DNA of 19,644 bases from an uncultured Collinsella sp. (GCA_959019945.1 CAUEQD010000033.1:1-19644); one strand, 5' to 3'; shown: positions 6,429 through 14,495, counted from the stretch's first letter. Notes: generated by a model not told the origin, from the letters alone. Translations and numbers: made by a program.

Positions 6429-7451
6429 CTAGTTCGTGCCGCGGAAGCCCTTGCCCACGATCTCGGAGCTATCGACGATGGTGATGAAGGCGTCAGGGTC
6501 AATCTCGCGGGTATAGCGGCGCAGCTGCACTGCCTCGCGACGGCTCAGCACGCTCATGATCACCGTGACGCACTTGCCCGAGAAGGCGCCGTAGCCACGG
6601 CTAATCGTAGCTGTGCGGTTGAGATGCTTGACGATAAACTCCTCGACTTTGCGCGGTTCGGCGCAAATGATCGTACAGACCTTGCGCAGGTGGATGCTCT
6701 CGATGGCCTTGTCGACCACAAGCGTCTTGGCAAACAGACCGAGCACGCAGTACAGGCCGACGCGCGGGCCATACAGGAAAGCCGCGATGGTCACGATGCC
6801 GATATCGACCAGCAGCAGTGCACGGCCAATCTCGAGCGTGGTGCGGCGTTTGAGGATCATGGCAAGGATGTCCGTGCCGCCCGTCGAGGCGCCAATGTCA
6901 AAGACAATGGCACTGCCCAGCGCCGGCAAAATGACGGCAAAACACAGGTCGAGCCACATATCGCCCGTCATCGAAACATCGGTCGGAATGAAGAGCTCAA
7001 ACAGCGAGACGTAGGCCGAAAGCGCAAACGAAGCAAAGACGCTCCAAAGGATTGCCTTGCGCTCCAAAAAAATAAAACCCAGGATGACCAGGACCGCGTT
7101 GATAATCCACATAAAGACGCCGACGGGCAGGGTCGGGAACAGCGTGGAAAGAATGACCGACACGCCCGAGGTGCCGCCGAAGGCAAAGTGATTGGGCGTT
7201 TTGAAAGCCACGATGGCAAAGGCCGTGAGGATCAGGCCCAGATTGAGCTCGGCAAAAAAGCGCGGAAAGCCTGGCTCCTGACTGCGCTTGCGGCCGGCGC
7301 GCTCGCCACGTTCGATATCCTCGCGACCGACAACGCGTTCCATCGGCACCACGGGAGGACGATGCACCTCCTCGGCAGCACGCGATGCCGCCTCTGCCGC
7401 AGCGGCTTCAATCGCCCATGCCTTGCTTTCGGTCTCGTGTTCGTCGGCCAT
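6429..7451 (-). CDS. YitT/DUF2179 family membrane protein
   Basis: This 340-aa protein has the YitT arrangement: hydrophobic segments from about residue 68 to 235 including FGGTSGVSVIL and the GASTGGTDILAMIL motif, then a soluble DUF2179 domain (about 250-335, with TISRGYGAFSGK). The family is widespread in Firmicutes and Actinobacteria and its transported substrate is unknown. The first 65 residues form a charged, Ala/Glu/Arg-rich cytoplasmic extension not usual for YitT. The start is supported by GAGGGG at 7460-7465, 8 nt before the ATG. It appears monocistronic: the upstream asp23 gene is followed by two terminator-like hairpins and the downstream gene starts 150 bp away. Confidence 0.9.
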   Translation of the reverse strand: MADEHETESKAWAIEAAAAEAASRAAEEVHRPPVVPMERVVGREDIERGERAGRKRSQEPGFPRFFAELNLGLILTAFAIVAFKTPNHFAFGGTSGVSVILSTLFPTLPVGVFMWIINAVLVILGFIFLERKAILWSVFASFALSAYVSLFELFIPTDVSMTGDMWLDLCFAVILPALGSAIVFDIGASTGGTDILAMILKRRTTLEIGRALLLVDIGIVTIAAFLYGPRVGLYCVLGLFAKTLVVDKAIESIHLRKVCTIICAEPRKVEEFIVKHLNRTATISRGYGAFSGKCVTVIMSVLSRREAVQLRRYTREIDPDAFITIVDSSEIVGKGFRGTN

Positions 7452-7560
7452 TACGGCAACCCCTCGTTAACAATTTGGAAACAATGCGCCCATTAGGGTA
7501 ACGCGGAACGCGAAGATTGCAACCCTTAGTTAGACGAGCGGTATGCCTAGATCGAGGCTA

Positions 7561-7606
7561 TATGGAAAACGGTCGACCGCACTTTTGCTTGCGCGGTCGA
7601 CCGTTT
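7561..7606 (-). terminator. Terminator of the asp23 operon
   Basis: Arms 7567-7580 and 7593-7606 form a perfect 14-bp stem with a 12-nt loop. On the minus strand the stem base runs into TTTTCC. It is the second of two hairpins after the asp23 stop. On the plus strand it is followed by a T-rich stretch, but no plus-strand gene precedes it. Confidence 0.7.
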
Positions 7607-7623
7607 GGTGTTTTCTCAGATAA

Positions 7624-7660
7624 AACCTGCCAAAACAAACCTGTCCCTTTTTGGTAGGTT
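7624..7660 (-). repeat. REP-like hairpin fused to the asp23 stop codon
   Basis: Arms 7624-7635 and 7649-7660 pair over 12 bp with one G-T, around a 13-nt loop. On the minus strand the element reads from AACCTACC through the core AAGGGACAGG and ends in TTTTATC, so it could terminate transcription. Its first two bases are the last two of the asp23 TAA stop. The GGGACAGG core is shared with the hairpin after lgt at 12511-12553. Confidence 0.65.
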
Positions 7661-8186
7661 ACTCGTGCTGGCTGGTGCGGTGCTCGTACTCCTCGGGGGT
7701 GATGACATCCTCGATGCGCAGGTTGACGCCTGCCACCTCAAGGCCGGTCATCGCGGCCAGACGCTCAGTGACGCGCGCCTTAACGTCGTCAAAGATCGCA
7801 GGCGCATAGGCGCCATACTCGATGATAACCGAGATGTTGACGACCACGCGGTTGTCATCGGTGACTTCGACCGTCACGCCCTTGGTCAGGTTCTCGGCAC
7901 CAAACTGTTCCTGCACAAAGTGCATAAGGTTACCCTTCATGCCCAGAACGTGCGGAACCTCGCGGGTGGCCATGGCGACGATTTTCTCGATCACGCCGTT
8001 GGAATAGGTCAGCGAGTCCTCGGACTCGTCCGCCTCCTCGTCCATCTCCTCGTTGTCCTCGTCCGTATCGGACTCGGCCTCGACGAGCGCCTCGTCCTCG
8101 AGCGTTACGTCATCCGCCTCGGCGGCGACGGCCTCATTCGCCTCGAGCTCGGTATCGGCCACATCGACCTTCGTGTTAAAAGCCAT
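7659..8186 (-). CDS. asp23: Asp23/Gls24 family envelope stress protein
   Basis: This 175-aa protein carries an Asp23/Gls24 domain from about residue 59 to 165, starting at LTYSNGVIEKIVAMATREV and including EVTDDNRVVVNISVIIEYG. In Staphylococcus the protein is abundant, lies beneath the membrane and is held there by AmaP; loss induces the envelope stress response. Here the two upstream genes encode the AmaP-like anchor and the DUF2273 protein, the same trio. The first 58 residues form a strongly acidic extension (rich in Asp/Glu) that typical Asp23 proteins lack. The start is set by a full AAGGAGG (8191-8197) 4 nt before the ATG. The stop codon overlaps a REP-like hairpin. Confidence 0.9.
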   Translation of the reverse strand: MAFNTKVDVADTELEANEAVAAEADDVTLEDEALVEAESDTDEDNEEMDEEADESEDSLTYSNGVIEKIVAMATREVPHVLGMKGNLMHFVQEQFGAENLTKGVTVEVTDDNRVVVNISVIIEYGAYAPAIFDDVKARVTERLAAMTGLEVAGVNLRIEDVITPEEYEHRTSQHE

Positions 8187-8230
8187 GGTTCCTCCTTATG
8201 CCTGCCGCAGATGCGACAGTCGAATACATA

Positions 8231-8608
8231 TTAGCGGCCGCTAAACAGACGGCCGAAGAAGTTGACGATACCGTTCTCGCCATCGCGAATCTGGCCGATC
8301 ACGGCACCGATCAGCACAAAGAATGCGATGACGAGCGTGTCCCACAGGCCCAACGTAAGTACCAGCACGGCGAGGATAAAGCCTGCCAAGGCGCCGAGCG
8401 TAGTATTGGGGTGGCGCACGGCGTAGCTCCAGATAGCAGCGCCCGTACCTTTGATGAGCCCCATGGCCTCGTCAAAGTCGTTGGCGGCGCTGTCGTGCTG
8501 CTCGCCGGCCTCGGGCTTGGTGTCGGCGGACTCGCCTGCCGGCGTAGCGTTCTGGTCGATCGTCAGGCGCGGCGTGCGGGCGGTCTTGTCTTGGTTGGTA
8601 TCACTCAC
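8231..8608 (-). CDS. DUF2273 small membrane protein
   Basis: This 125-aa protein has a polar N-terminal half (1-50) and two membrane segments (about 67-86 and 90-107) ending in GQIRDGENGIVNFFGRLFSGR, typical of DUF2273. The family is found with Asp23 and AmaP genes and is thought to help organise Asp23 at the membrane. The start is a GTG at 8608 with GGAGG 8 nt upstream. It overlaps the stop of the AmaP-like gene by 8 bp (GTGAGTGA), so the two are translationally coupled. The asp23 start lies 44 bp downstream. The polar N-terminal half is longer than in many DUF2273 proteins. Confidence 0.85.
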   Translation of the reverse strand: MSDTNQDKTARTPRLTIDQNATPAGESADTKPEAGEQHDSAANDFDEAMGLIKGTGAAIWSYAVRHPNTTLGALAGFILAVLVLTLGLWDTLVIAFFVLIGAVIGQIRDGENGIVNFFGRLFSGR

Positions 8609-9146
8609 CGGAAACCTCCACGGTCTGGACGGTAGTCTTGGACGGCAAAAAACGGACGCGCGCGGTCGTGCCCGGCGTGCCGAGCATGGTGTCGCAGGCC
8701 TTCTCGATGCGCTGTTGCATCGCGGTGGCAAGAGAGGCGACGTCTTTATCATCCAGCGCGATGGCCTCGACCTTAAAACGAACGCGCGACTCGTCGGAGC
8801 CTTGAACGCGCGCCTCGATATGCTCAACCATCACGCGATCATCGCACTCCGCCGCGGCACGGGCGCACGAGGAAAGCGCTGCGAGCGTAACCTCGATATT
8901 GCGCTCCCCCGCCGGATGCACGCAGGACGGCTCGCGACGCGCGAACATCAGGCGGAAAAAACCGATGAGCACGCCAAGTGCCACGATGGCGGCACACACC
9001 GTAACGACGACGCGAGGCATGGTGTCACGCAACAGCAGCATAAAGCGATACGTATACGGTCCCCAGAACTGGCAGACAAGCGTGCCCAGCGCCACGATGG
9101 CGGCGGCAAGATACACGATCGCTAGGGCTCGTTTGAGTACGCGCAC
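8601..9146 (-). CDS. amaP: AmaP-like membrane anchor of Asp23
   Basis: This protein of about 181 aa has two N-terminal membrane helices (about 5-25 and 44-67) joined by a short loop, then a soluble Asp23-like domain. The soluble part includes the NIEVTLAALSSCARAAA and RVRFKVEAIALDD segments. This is the layout of AmaP, which binds Asp23 to the membrane. The start is taken as GTG at 9146 because AAGGGAG (9152-9158) precedes it by 5 nt; an ATG at 9197 is in frame but abuts the U-tract of the yebC terminator and lacks a ribosome site. It is the first gene of the amaP-DUF2273-asp23 operon. Confidence 0.82.
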   Translation of the reverse strand: MRVLKRALAIVYLAAAIVALGTLVCQFWGPYTYRFMLLLRDTMPRVVVTVCAAIVALGVLIGFFRLMFARREPSCVHPAGERNIEVTLAALSSCARAAAECDDRVMVEHIEARVQGSDESRVRFKVEAIALDDKDVASLATAMQQRIEKACDTMLGTPGTTARVRFLPSKTTVQTVEVSGE

Positions 9147-9197
9147 GCGCGCTCCCTTCAGGTTTCGGTCCACAGAATGCAAAACGATTCGCATCAT

Positions 9198-9243
9198 TAT
9201 AAAAGAGCCGGGTCCGGTGCCTCATTGCACGCGGATCCGGCTC
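9198..9243 (-). terminator. Terminator of yebC
   Basis: Arms 9205-9216 and 9232-9243 form a 12-bp stem with one G-T or mismatch and a 15-nt loop. On the minus strand the stem is followed by TTTTATAAT. It lies 70 bp after the yebC stop. The TATAAT at 9196-9201 within its tail would also make a good -10 box for the amaP operon, but no convincing -35 is seen. Confidence 0.7.
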
Positions 9244-9312
9244 ATCTATTCCACGAGGCTTGCATGCTCGCTTCATTATGCCCAGATATGCACGGCTCAA
9301 TCCGTGCGGGCG

Positions 9313-10119
9313 CTACTCCTCCTCGAGGGCAGCGATGACCTCGTCGGTCATGTCCATGGTGCTGTAGACGTCCTGGACGTCGTCGAGCTCCTCAAGACGG
9401 TCGATGAGGCGCTGAACCTTCTTGGCGTCGGCACCGGAGACCTCGGTCGGGGTGGTCGGGACCATGGTGGTCTCGGAGCCCTTGACCTGGACGCCCTGCT
9501 CCTCGAGCGCCTTGGAGACAGCCATGACCTCGTTGGCAGTAGTCCAGACGATCCACTCCTCGCCGGCGTCCTCGTAGTCCTCGCCACCGGCCTCGGCGAT
9601 GGCCATCATGAACTCATCCTCGTCACCGGCAGCACCGTTGGCGATCATGGTCTCCTTCTTGGCGTTCTCGTCCAGGATCTCCTTGGCGACGACGATCTGG
9701 CCCTTGCGCTCAAACTGGAAGGCAACGGAGCCGGAGGTGCCCAGGTTGCCACCAGCGTGGGAGAAGGCGGAACGGACATCAGCGGCGGTACGGTTGCGGT
9801 TGTCGGTCAGGCAGTCGACGTAGACGGCGACACCGGCGGGACCGTAGCCCTCGTACACGATGTTCTCGTAGACGGCGGCGTCGGCACCCGAACCAAAGGC
9901 CTTATCGATAGCGGACTTGATCTTGTCCTTAGGCATGGACTGAGCCTTGGCCTTGGCAACAGCAGCAGCGAGGCTGGCGTTGTTCTCGGGCAGCGGGTCG
10001 CCGCCGAGACGGGCAGCAACGGTGATGTTGCGGCTCAGCTTGGAGAAGAGGGCGGAACGCTTGGCGTCCTGCGCGCCCTTACGATGCTTGGTTGTGGCCC
10101 ACTTAGAGTGTCCGGACAT
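9313..10119 (-). CDS. yebC: YebC/PmpR (TACO1) family protein
   Basis: This 268-aa protein matches the YebC family over its whole length: the N-terminal MSGHSKWATTKHRKGAQDAKR signature, the central YEGYGPAGVAVYVDCLTDNRNRT motif, GGNLGTSGSVAFQFERKG, and the C-terminal DVQDVYSTMD strand. YebC proteins were annotated as transcription regulators; more recent work links the family to relieving ribosome stalling at difficult sequences, including polyproline. Translating the Ala-Pro and Pro-rich linkers of nearby proteins would benefit, though such proximity may be chance. The start is set by AGGAG 7 nt upstream. An acidic insert (about 165-190) is slightly longer than in E. coli. Transcribed alone, with its own terminator. 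Confidence 0.96.
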   Translation of the reverse strand: MSGHSKWATTKHRKGAQDAKRSALFSKLSRNITVAARLGGDPLPENNASLAAAVAKAKAQSMPKDKIKSAIDKAFGSGADAAVYENIVYEGYGPAGVAVYVDCLTDNRNRTAADVRSAFSHAGGNLGTSGSVAFQFERKGQIVVAKEILDENAKKETMIANGAAGDEDEFMMAIAEAGGEDYEDAGEEWIVWTTANEVMAVSKALEEQGVQVKGSETTMVPTTPTEVSGADAKKVQRLIDRLEELDDVQDVYSTMDMTDEVIAALEEE

Positions 10120-10290
10120 ACGTGTCTCCTATCGGTTTCGACCTAAAGCCCAGCGCAGATGCTCGGGCAATATAAACAAACGTCGTTATGATATACCTAC
10201 CGGCCTGCAAGATAAACCCCAAAATGAAGGCGTCGTGATGATGCAGCCCCTTGGCACAAAGCAGCCTGACCCCAATGCACTAATCTTTGG

Positions 10291-12474
10291 TTAGATCCAC
10301 AGGAGGTCGCTGCGGGTGATGGTGGCGCCGATGGCAAAGGGCATGCAGGCGATGACCGGATACAGGTAGCGCATGTAGGTCGAGCCGTTACATGGACCGA
10401 TCAGGCACACGGCGAGCACGCCCAGCAGCGGTATCCAGATGGCCAGCGCGCGCCATGAATGGCGGCGCAACAGGTAGACCACCACGACGATCATGATCCA
10501 CACGTAGGTGGCCGAGCTCATGGTAAGTGAGATAAACGGGATGCGCTGTACCGCCACGCGATACAGGTTGATCAGATGGTCGCACCACCGCACGACCTCG
10601 CTATCGACCGGATGGAAATCGAAGTACTTGAGATTGTCGGGGCGAGCCATGATCTCGGCACTGCGCGCCGTGCTGTAGACCCATACGTCGCGGGCGCTCG
10701 GATAAAAGTAGCCATAGTAGTTATTGATAAGCGCCGAGATATAGCACTCGGGGTCCTTTTTGAACATCTGGGCCCAAACCTCAAAATAGGCGGCGATGTC
10801 CTCCTGCGAGGCATATTCGTTAAAGCAGTTCTTGACGGCATCGGACTTGTCGGGGTTGTACCGGCGGCCCAGGTTTTCGTACTTGAGTACACGATCGATC
10901 ACGGCACGCTCCTCTTCGGTCACCAAACCGTCGCAGGGAGCTTCCACGATGGTGCCGTCCTCCTTAACCGTGGGGTTGACGCCCGAGTTGAGGCCGTCGT
11001 GCTTTTGGACGAAACGAGCCGTCTGCTGGAACGGAATCGAGAGGATTTCGCGCTTGGAACCGGGCGTGATATCGTGCGCCGGCATAAAGACCTTGGTGAA
11101 GTACATATTAGAGGCAAGGCAGAGCGCGAGCACCGCGAGAACGCCAACCCAGCGGAAGCGCGGCGTGGCGCATGAGACCGCGGTGCCCGTCTGCTTAGCC
11201 GCACGACGGGCGACATGTACATCCCATGCGCAAAACGCCGCCGCAATCACGCAGGCCGCCAACGGAAAGACCAGGCCTCCATTGCGCAGAAACGTGGAAC
11301 CCATGGCGCCCAGAGCGAGCAGCAGCCAGTCGTGGCGCGCAAAGAGCACGGGGGCTTTCTCGCCTGCTCGCTCGACATTGGCATCACGACGGGGCAATCC
11401 ACATGCCACGAGCTTGACGGTCTGTACCAGCAGCACCAAAAACGCGTCGGCAAAGAGCACGTCTTTGGTGAGCAACGCCGCGTAGTTAGAGAACATCGGC
11501 ATAAACGCAAAGAACAGCAGGATCGCACCGCGAACCGGCAGGCTCACGCCCAGTTTGCGCAGCGACGAAATGGAATAGGCCATGCAGGCAGCCGTGATGA
11601 CAAATTGAGCGCAGGTATAGATGATGAGGCCCGCGTTAGCGCTGTTGAACAGCGAAAGCCCCAGTTGAACGCACGAGCCGATAATGGCCGTGTGCACTAC
11701 GGGATGATGCCCGTTGAGCAGCACGTTGGGGTTGAGTAGGCGCAGGTAGTCGCTCGTGCCGTTGGGATAGTTGAACCACTGGCGAATCTGCGCACCCGTA
11801 TCTCCCATAAAAAGGCCGGGCAGCGAAGCGATGAGCGTGGGCGCCCAGGCGATCATAAGCACCAGGAAGGGCCCGGCAAAGGGATGGACCGAGAGCACGG
11901 CGTGAGTCACACGCCATACGCGGCCAAAGTGCGCTTCGGAAAACGGAATGCGCCGAGAGCTCAGCCAATCTAGACACTCAAAGGCAAGGTAGAAGGCAAC
12001 GACCGCCAAGAGCATCCAACCCGCGCCGCCAATCCAGGCGCAGATGATGCGAGCTTTGTCGCCAAGGACAATCTCGGCCGAGTCGGTGAGGTCGTAGCTG
12101 CGGCCGAACACCATGCAAATGGCGAAGAACAGCGACGGCAGAATGATCGATGGACGCCAGGTGTCGCCACGGCCAAAGAAAACGTAGCGAAACGGCAAGA
12201 TGAGCAGGCAGGCAAGTGCAAGCAGCATGACCGCGTCGGTATGGCCGGCAAACGAGAGGAGCACCTCGTAGCACACGTACAGCATGCCCGAGGCTTTGGG
12301 GTCAATCGCCAAGACCGCGTTGCTCGACACCGGGGCGGGATCGATGGAAAACGCCGTGGTCGCCAACAGCGCGAGCAAAAATGCGATGAGCGTCTGCTTG
12401 GCGGGATAGCGCTTAAACCAGACGATGCGGGCAGCGTCGCGCGCAGCCGTTGTGGAGAGGTCGGAATCCTTCAC
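10291..12474 (-). CDS. DUF6020-like polytopic membrane protein (possible GT-C glycosyltransferase)
   Basis: This 727-aa protein has about 12 or more hydrophobic segments. A loop after one of the early segments reads GLFMGDTGAQIRQWFN (221-235), followed by NGHHPVVHTAI (254-264); acidic and histidine residues in such loops are typical of GT-C fold lipid-linked glycosyltransferases and of proteins labelled DUF6020. A large non-membrane domain (about 480-620), rich in Asp/Glu/Tyr, precedes the last membrane helices. The start is GTG at 12474 with AAAGG 10 nt upstream. The gene lies after lgt, separated by the 17-bp hairpin element, so it may be transcribed independently. A role in cell-surface polymer glycosylation is inference only. 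Confidence 0.75.
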   Translation of the reverse strand: MKDSDLSTTAARDAARIVWFKRYPAKQTLIAFLLALLATTAFSIDPAPVSSNAVLAIDPKASGMLYVCYEVLLSFAGHTDAVMLLALACLLILPFRYVFFGRGDTWRPSIILPSLFFAICMVFGRSYDLTDSAEIVLGDKARIICAWIGGAGWMLLAVVAFYLAFECLDWLSSRRIPFSEAHFGRVWRVTHAVLSVHPFAGPFLVLMIAWAPTLIASLPGLFMGDTGAQIRQWFNYPNGTSDYLRLLNPNVLLNGHHPVVHTAIIGSCVQLGLSLFNSANAGLIIYTCAQFVITAACMAYSISSLRKLGVSLPVRGAILLFFAFMPMFSNYAALLTKDVLFADAFLVLLVQTVKLVACGLPRRDANVERAGEKAPVLFARHDWLLLALGAMGSTFLRNGGLVFPLAACVIAAAFCAWDVHVARRAAKQTGTAVSCATPRFRWVGVLAVLALCLASNMYFTKVFMPAHDITPGSKREILSIPFQQTARFVQKHDGLNSGVNPTVKEDGTIVEAPCDGLVTEEERAVIDRVLKYENLGRRYNPDKSDAVKNCFNEYASQEDIAAYFEVWAQMFKKDPECYISALINNYYGYFYPSARDVWVYSTARSAEIMARPDNLKYFDFHPVDSEVVRWCDHLINLYRVAVQRIPFISLTMSSATYVWIMIVVVVYLLRRHSWRALAIWIPLLGVLAVCLIGPCNGSTYMRYLYPVIACMPFAIGATITRSDLLWI

Positions 12475-12510
12475 AGTCCGAAAGCCTTTCTAGAAACCTA
12501 TCAAACTCGG

Positions 12511-12553
12511 CAAAACCACCACAAAGGTGCCTGTCCCCTTTGTGGTGGTTTTG
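12511..12553 (-). repeat. REP-like 17-bp perfect hairpin after lgt
   Basis: Arms 12511-12527 and 12537-12553 form a perfect 17-bp stem (CCACCACAAAGG type) around a 9-nt loop. On the minus strand the loop region reads AAGGGGACAGGCACC, sharing GGGACAGG with the element after asp23, and the stem ends in GGTTTTG. It begins 4 bp after the lgt stop codon. It could terminate the lgt transcript before the DUF6020-like gene. Confidence 0.75.
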
Positions 12554-12557
12554 GTGG

Positions 12558-13379
12558 TTAGGCGTCGAGGTAGATGCGCTGGGGCTGGTTGCGGCGACGG
12601 GCGAAGATGATGAGCGCCAGACCGGCGATCACGAGCGGCAGGCTCAGTAGCTGACCCATGGTGATGACGCCGCCCAGCAGATAACCCAACTGGGCATCGG
12701 GCACGCGCACGAACTCAACGAGAAAGCGGACGATGCCGTACCCCATCACGAACACGCCCATAAACGTACCCTGGGGCAGCAGCGGCTTTTTGCGGCTGAG
12801 CACCTGCAAAATACAGAAGAGCACGACGCCCTCTAGGAATGCCTCATAGAGCTGAGAAGGATGACGCGGTATATCGCCCGCGGTGCCGCCAAAGATCACG
12901 CCCCAGGGCAGATCGGTCGGCTTGCCCCACAGCTCGCCGTTGACAAAGTTGGCGCAGCGCCCCAGGCACAGGGCCAGCGGAGCACCGATGACCGCGAGGT
13001 CTGCCAAAGTCCAGGCGTCGAGCTTGTACATGCGGCACACGATGATGCCGCCCAAGATGCCGCCCACCAGGCCACCGTGGAAGCTCATGCCTCCCTCGTT
13101 GGTGGCAAAGATCTCGAGCGGGTGGGCCAAATAGTAGCCATCACCGTAAAAGACGACGTAAAACAGGCGCGCGCCGATGATGAGGCCAAAGACCGCGCCG
13201 ACCACGACGCTCGTCAGGTCATCGATCGTGATGTCGAAGCCCCAACGACGCTGCGTGCGGTACATAACAACCGCCGTGAGCAGAGCGCCGACCACGTAGG
13301 CCAGGCCGTACCAGTAGATGGTGATGGGGCCCGCCGAGATCGCGACGGGATCAAGCATATGGTAGAGGTCGTTGAGCAT
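12558..13379 (-). CDS. lgt: Prolipoprotein diacylglyceryl transferase
   Basis: Lgt transfers diacylglycerol from phosphatidylglycerol to the lipobox cysteine of prolipoproteins, the first step of lipoprotein maturation in the membrane. The 273-aa protein shows GGMSFHGGL (96-104), the signature GRCANFVNGELWG (140-152) with conserved Arg141, Asn144 and Glu149, and HPSQLYEA (173-180), together with seven or so membrane helices. The signature differs from the usual GR-[IL]-G-N-F by having Cys-Ala at positions 142-143, but the essential residues stay. The ATG start at 13379 has AGGGG at suitable distance. It follows the NifU-like gene with a 108-bp gap containing competing stem-loops. Confidence 0.97.
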   Translation of the reverse strand: MLNDLYHMLDPVAISAGPITIYWYGLAYVVGALLTAVVMYRTQRRWGFDITIDDLTSVVVGAVFGLIIGARLFYVVFYGDGYYLAHPLEIFATNEGGMSFHGGLVGGILGGIIVCRMYKLDAWTLADLAVIGAPLALCLGRCANFVNGELWGKPTDLPWGVIFGGTAGDIPRHPSQLYEAFLEGVVLFCILQVLSRKKPLLPQGTFMGVFVMGYGIVRFLVEFVRVPDAQLGYLLGGVITMGQLLSLPLVIAGLALIIFARRRNQPQRIYLDA

Positions 13380-13405
13380 ATCGATCCCCTGCTCCCTACA
13401 TACAA

Positions 13406-13476
13406 ATGCGGACGCGGGCCTTACGCTCGCAGCCGCATATTTGGACGTAACGTCTACGCGGAGCGTACCGTCCGCA
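13406..13476 (-). promoter_or_regulatory. Competing stem-loops in the lgt leader
   Basis: TGCGGAC (13407-13413) pairs with GTCCGCA (13470-13476), and nested inside TACGCTC (13422-13428) pairs with GAGCGTA (13461-13467). The same left segment can instead pair as ATGCGG/CCGCAT with 13433-13438. The two folds exclude each other. On the minus strand the structure ends in TTTGTATG, 27 bp before the lgt start. It could be a terminator of the NifU-like gene or an attenuator of lgt. Confidence 0.35.
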
Positions 13477-13487
13477 GCTTTCGCATC

Positions 13488-13766
13488 TTAGAACGGCGCG
13501 TACTCGTCGTACAGGTCCTCGGCCTCGCCGGAAGCATTGACCTGCTCAACGCGGGTAACGCCGGGCACATGCTCCTTCAGGATGCGCTCGATGCCCATAG
13601 ACAGGGTTAGCGAGCTCATGGGGCAGCCGGCGCAGGCGCCCTGCAGCTCCAGCTTGACGACGCCCTCGTCGTCGACGCCCACATACTCCATATCGCCGCC
13701 GTCGGCCTGCAGGTTGGGGCGAATCTCTTCAAGAACCTTCTTAAGCAGCTCTTCGTTAACAGCCAC
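13488..13766 (-). CDS. NifU C-terminal-domain Fe-S scaffold protein
   Basis: This 92-aa protein is a stand-alone NifU C-terminal domain (Nfu type), which carries and delivers Fe-S clusters in the cytoplasm. It shows the family pattern EEIRPNLQADGGDMEYVGV (13-31) and the cluster-binding GACAGCP with Cys45 and Cys48. Length is normal for a single-domain Nfu. The start is GTG at 13766, preceded by AAAGGAG. The 170-bp gap upstream, towards the dCMP deaminase gene, holds a short GC palindrome (13789-13804) but no gene. Clients are not evident from the neighbours. Confidence 0.94.
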   Translation of the reverse strand: MAVNEELLKKVLEEIRPNLQADGGDMEYVGVDDEGVVKLELQGACAGCPMSSLTLSMGIERILKEHVPGVTRVEQVNASGEAEDLYDEYAPF

Positions 13767-13936
13767 AGGGGCTCCTTTCTCACAATAACGCGGGCACGCC
13801 CGCGGACAGAAGCTATGTTACTACAGCCATGTACCCGCTCACGAGCCGTCCATGCGCGCAGACGCGACTTTCACGAGTAGTCAATTTGGGACGGGGCTCT
13901 TTTGGCTGTTTTGCCGCCAGCCGGCGTTGGCACGCG

Positions 13937-14461
13937 CTACTGCTGAGCTTGTCCCCCGGTACCAATCTGAACATCGACGATGACCTGGCGGTAGCTGATG
14001 CCGCAGGAGTCGAGAATGCGGCGGCTGATACGGCCGTCATCGGTGTCGGCATACTTATTGTCCAGGTAGACGACCTCGCCCACACCCACCTGTGCCAGGA
14101 TCTTGGCGCAGTCGTGGCACGGAAACAGCGTGACGTAGACCGTGGAACCCTCAAGGTCTTTGAGCGAGCCGCGGTAGTTGAGCACGGCGTTGGCCTCGGC
14201 ATGCACCACGTAGTTGTGCTTATCCTGCAACGGGTCGTCGCTCGTGCCCCACGGGAAAAAGTCGTCGTTGAGTGCCGAGGGCGTACCGTTGTAGCCCACC
14301 GAAAGGATGCGGTGGTTGGTGTTGGCGATGCACGCGCCCACCTGCGTGTTGGGGTCCTTACTGCGGCGCTGCGCGGCGATGGCCACGCTCATAAAGAACT
14401 CATCCCAGCTAATGACGTCGCGGCGCTTGCCCGACGCGGTTTGATGAAGATCGTCCGACAT
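13937..14461 (-). CDS. dCMP deaminase family protein
   Basis: This 174-aa zinc enzyme belongs to the deoxycytidylate deaminase/ComEB branch of the cytidine deaminase superfamily. It would convert dCMP to dUMP for dTMP synthesis. The zinc site is complete: HAE (88-90) with His88 and catalytic Glu90, and PCHDC (114-118) with Cys115 and Cys118. The SVGYNGTPSALNDD loop (54-67) is typical of dCMP deaminases. The start at 14461 has GGAGG at 7-nt spacing; an ATG at 14497 is also in frame but lies within the putative promoter. A Gln/Gly-rich tail ends the protein. It follows coaX with an 82-bp gap that includes an extended -10 promoter. Confidence 0.93.
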   Translation of the reverse strand: MSDDLHQTASGKRRDVISWDEFFMSVAIAAQRRSKDPNTQVGACIANTNHRILSVGYNGTPSALNDDFFPWGTSDDPLQDKHNYVVHAEANAVLNYRGSLKDLEGSTVYVTLFPCHDCAKILAQVGVGEVVYLDNKYADTDDGRISRRILDSCGISYRQVIVDVQIGTGGQAQQ

Positions 14462-14495
14462 GGCAGACACCTCCGTAATCGCAACATTTTGACCC

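Noticed and set aside
10235..10294. Short plus-strand frame MMQPLGTKQPDPNALIFG
   Set aside because: Eighteen codons with a weak AAGG site, ending on top of the DUF6020-like gene's stop. It could be a small protein, but nothing here distinguishes it from chance.
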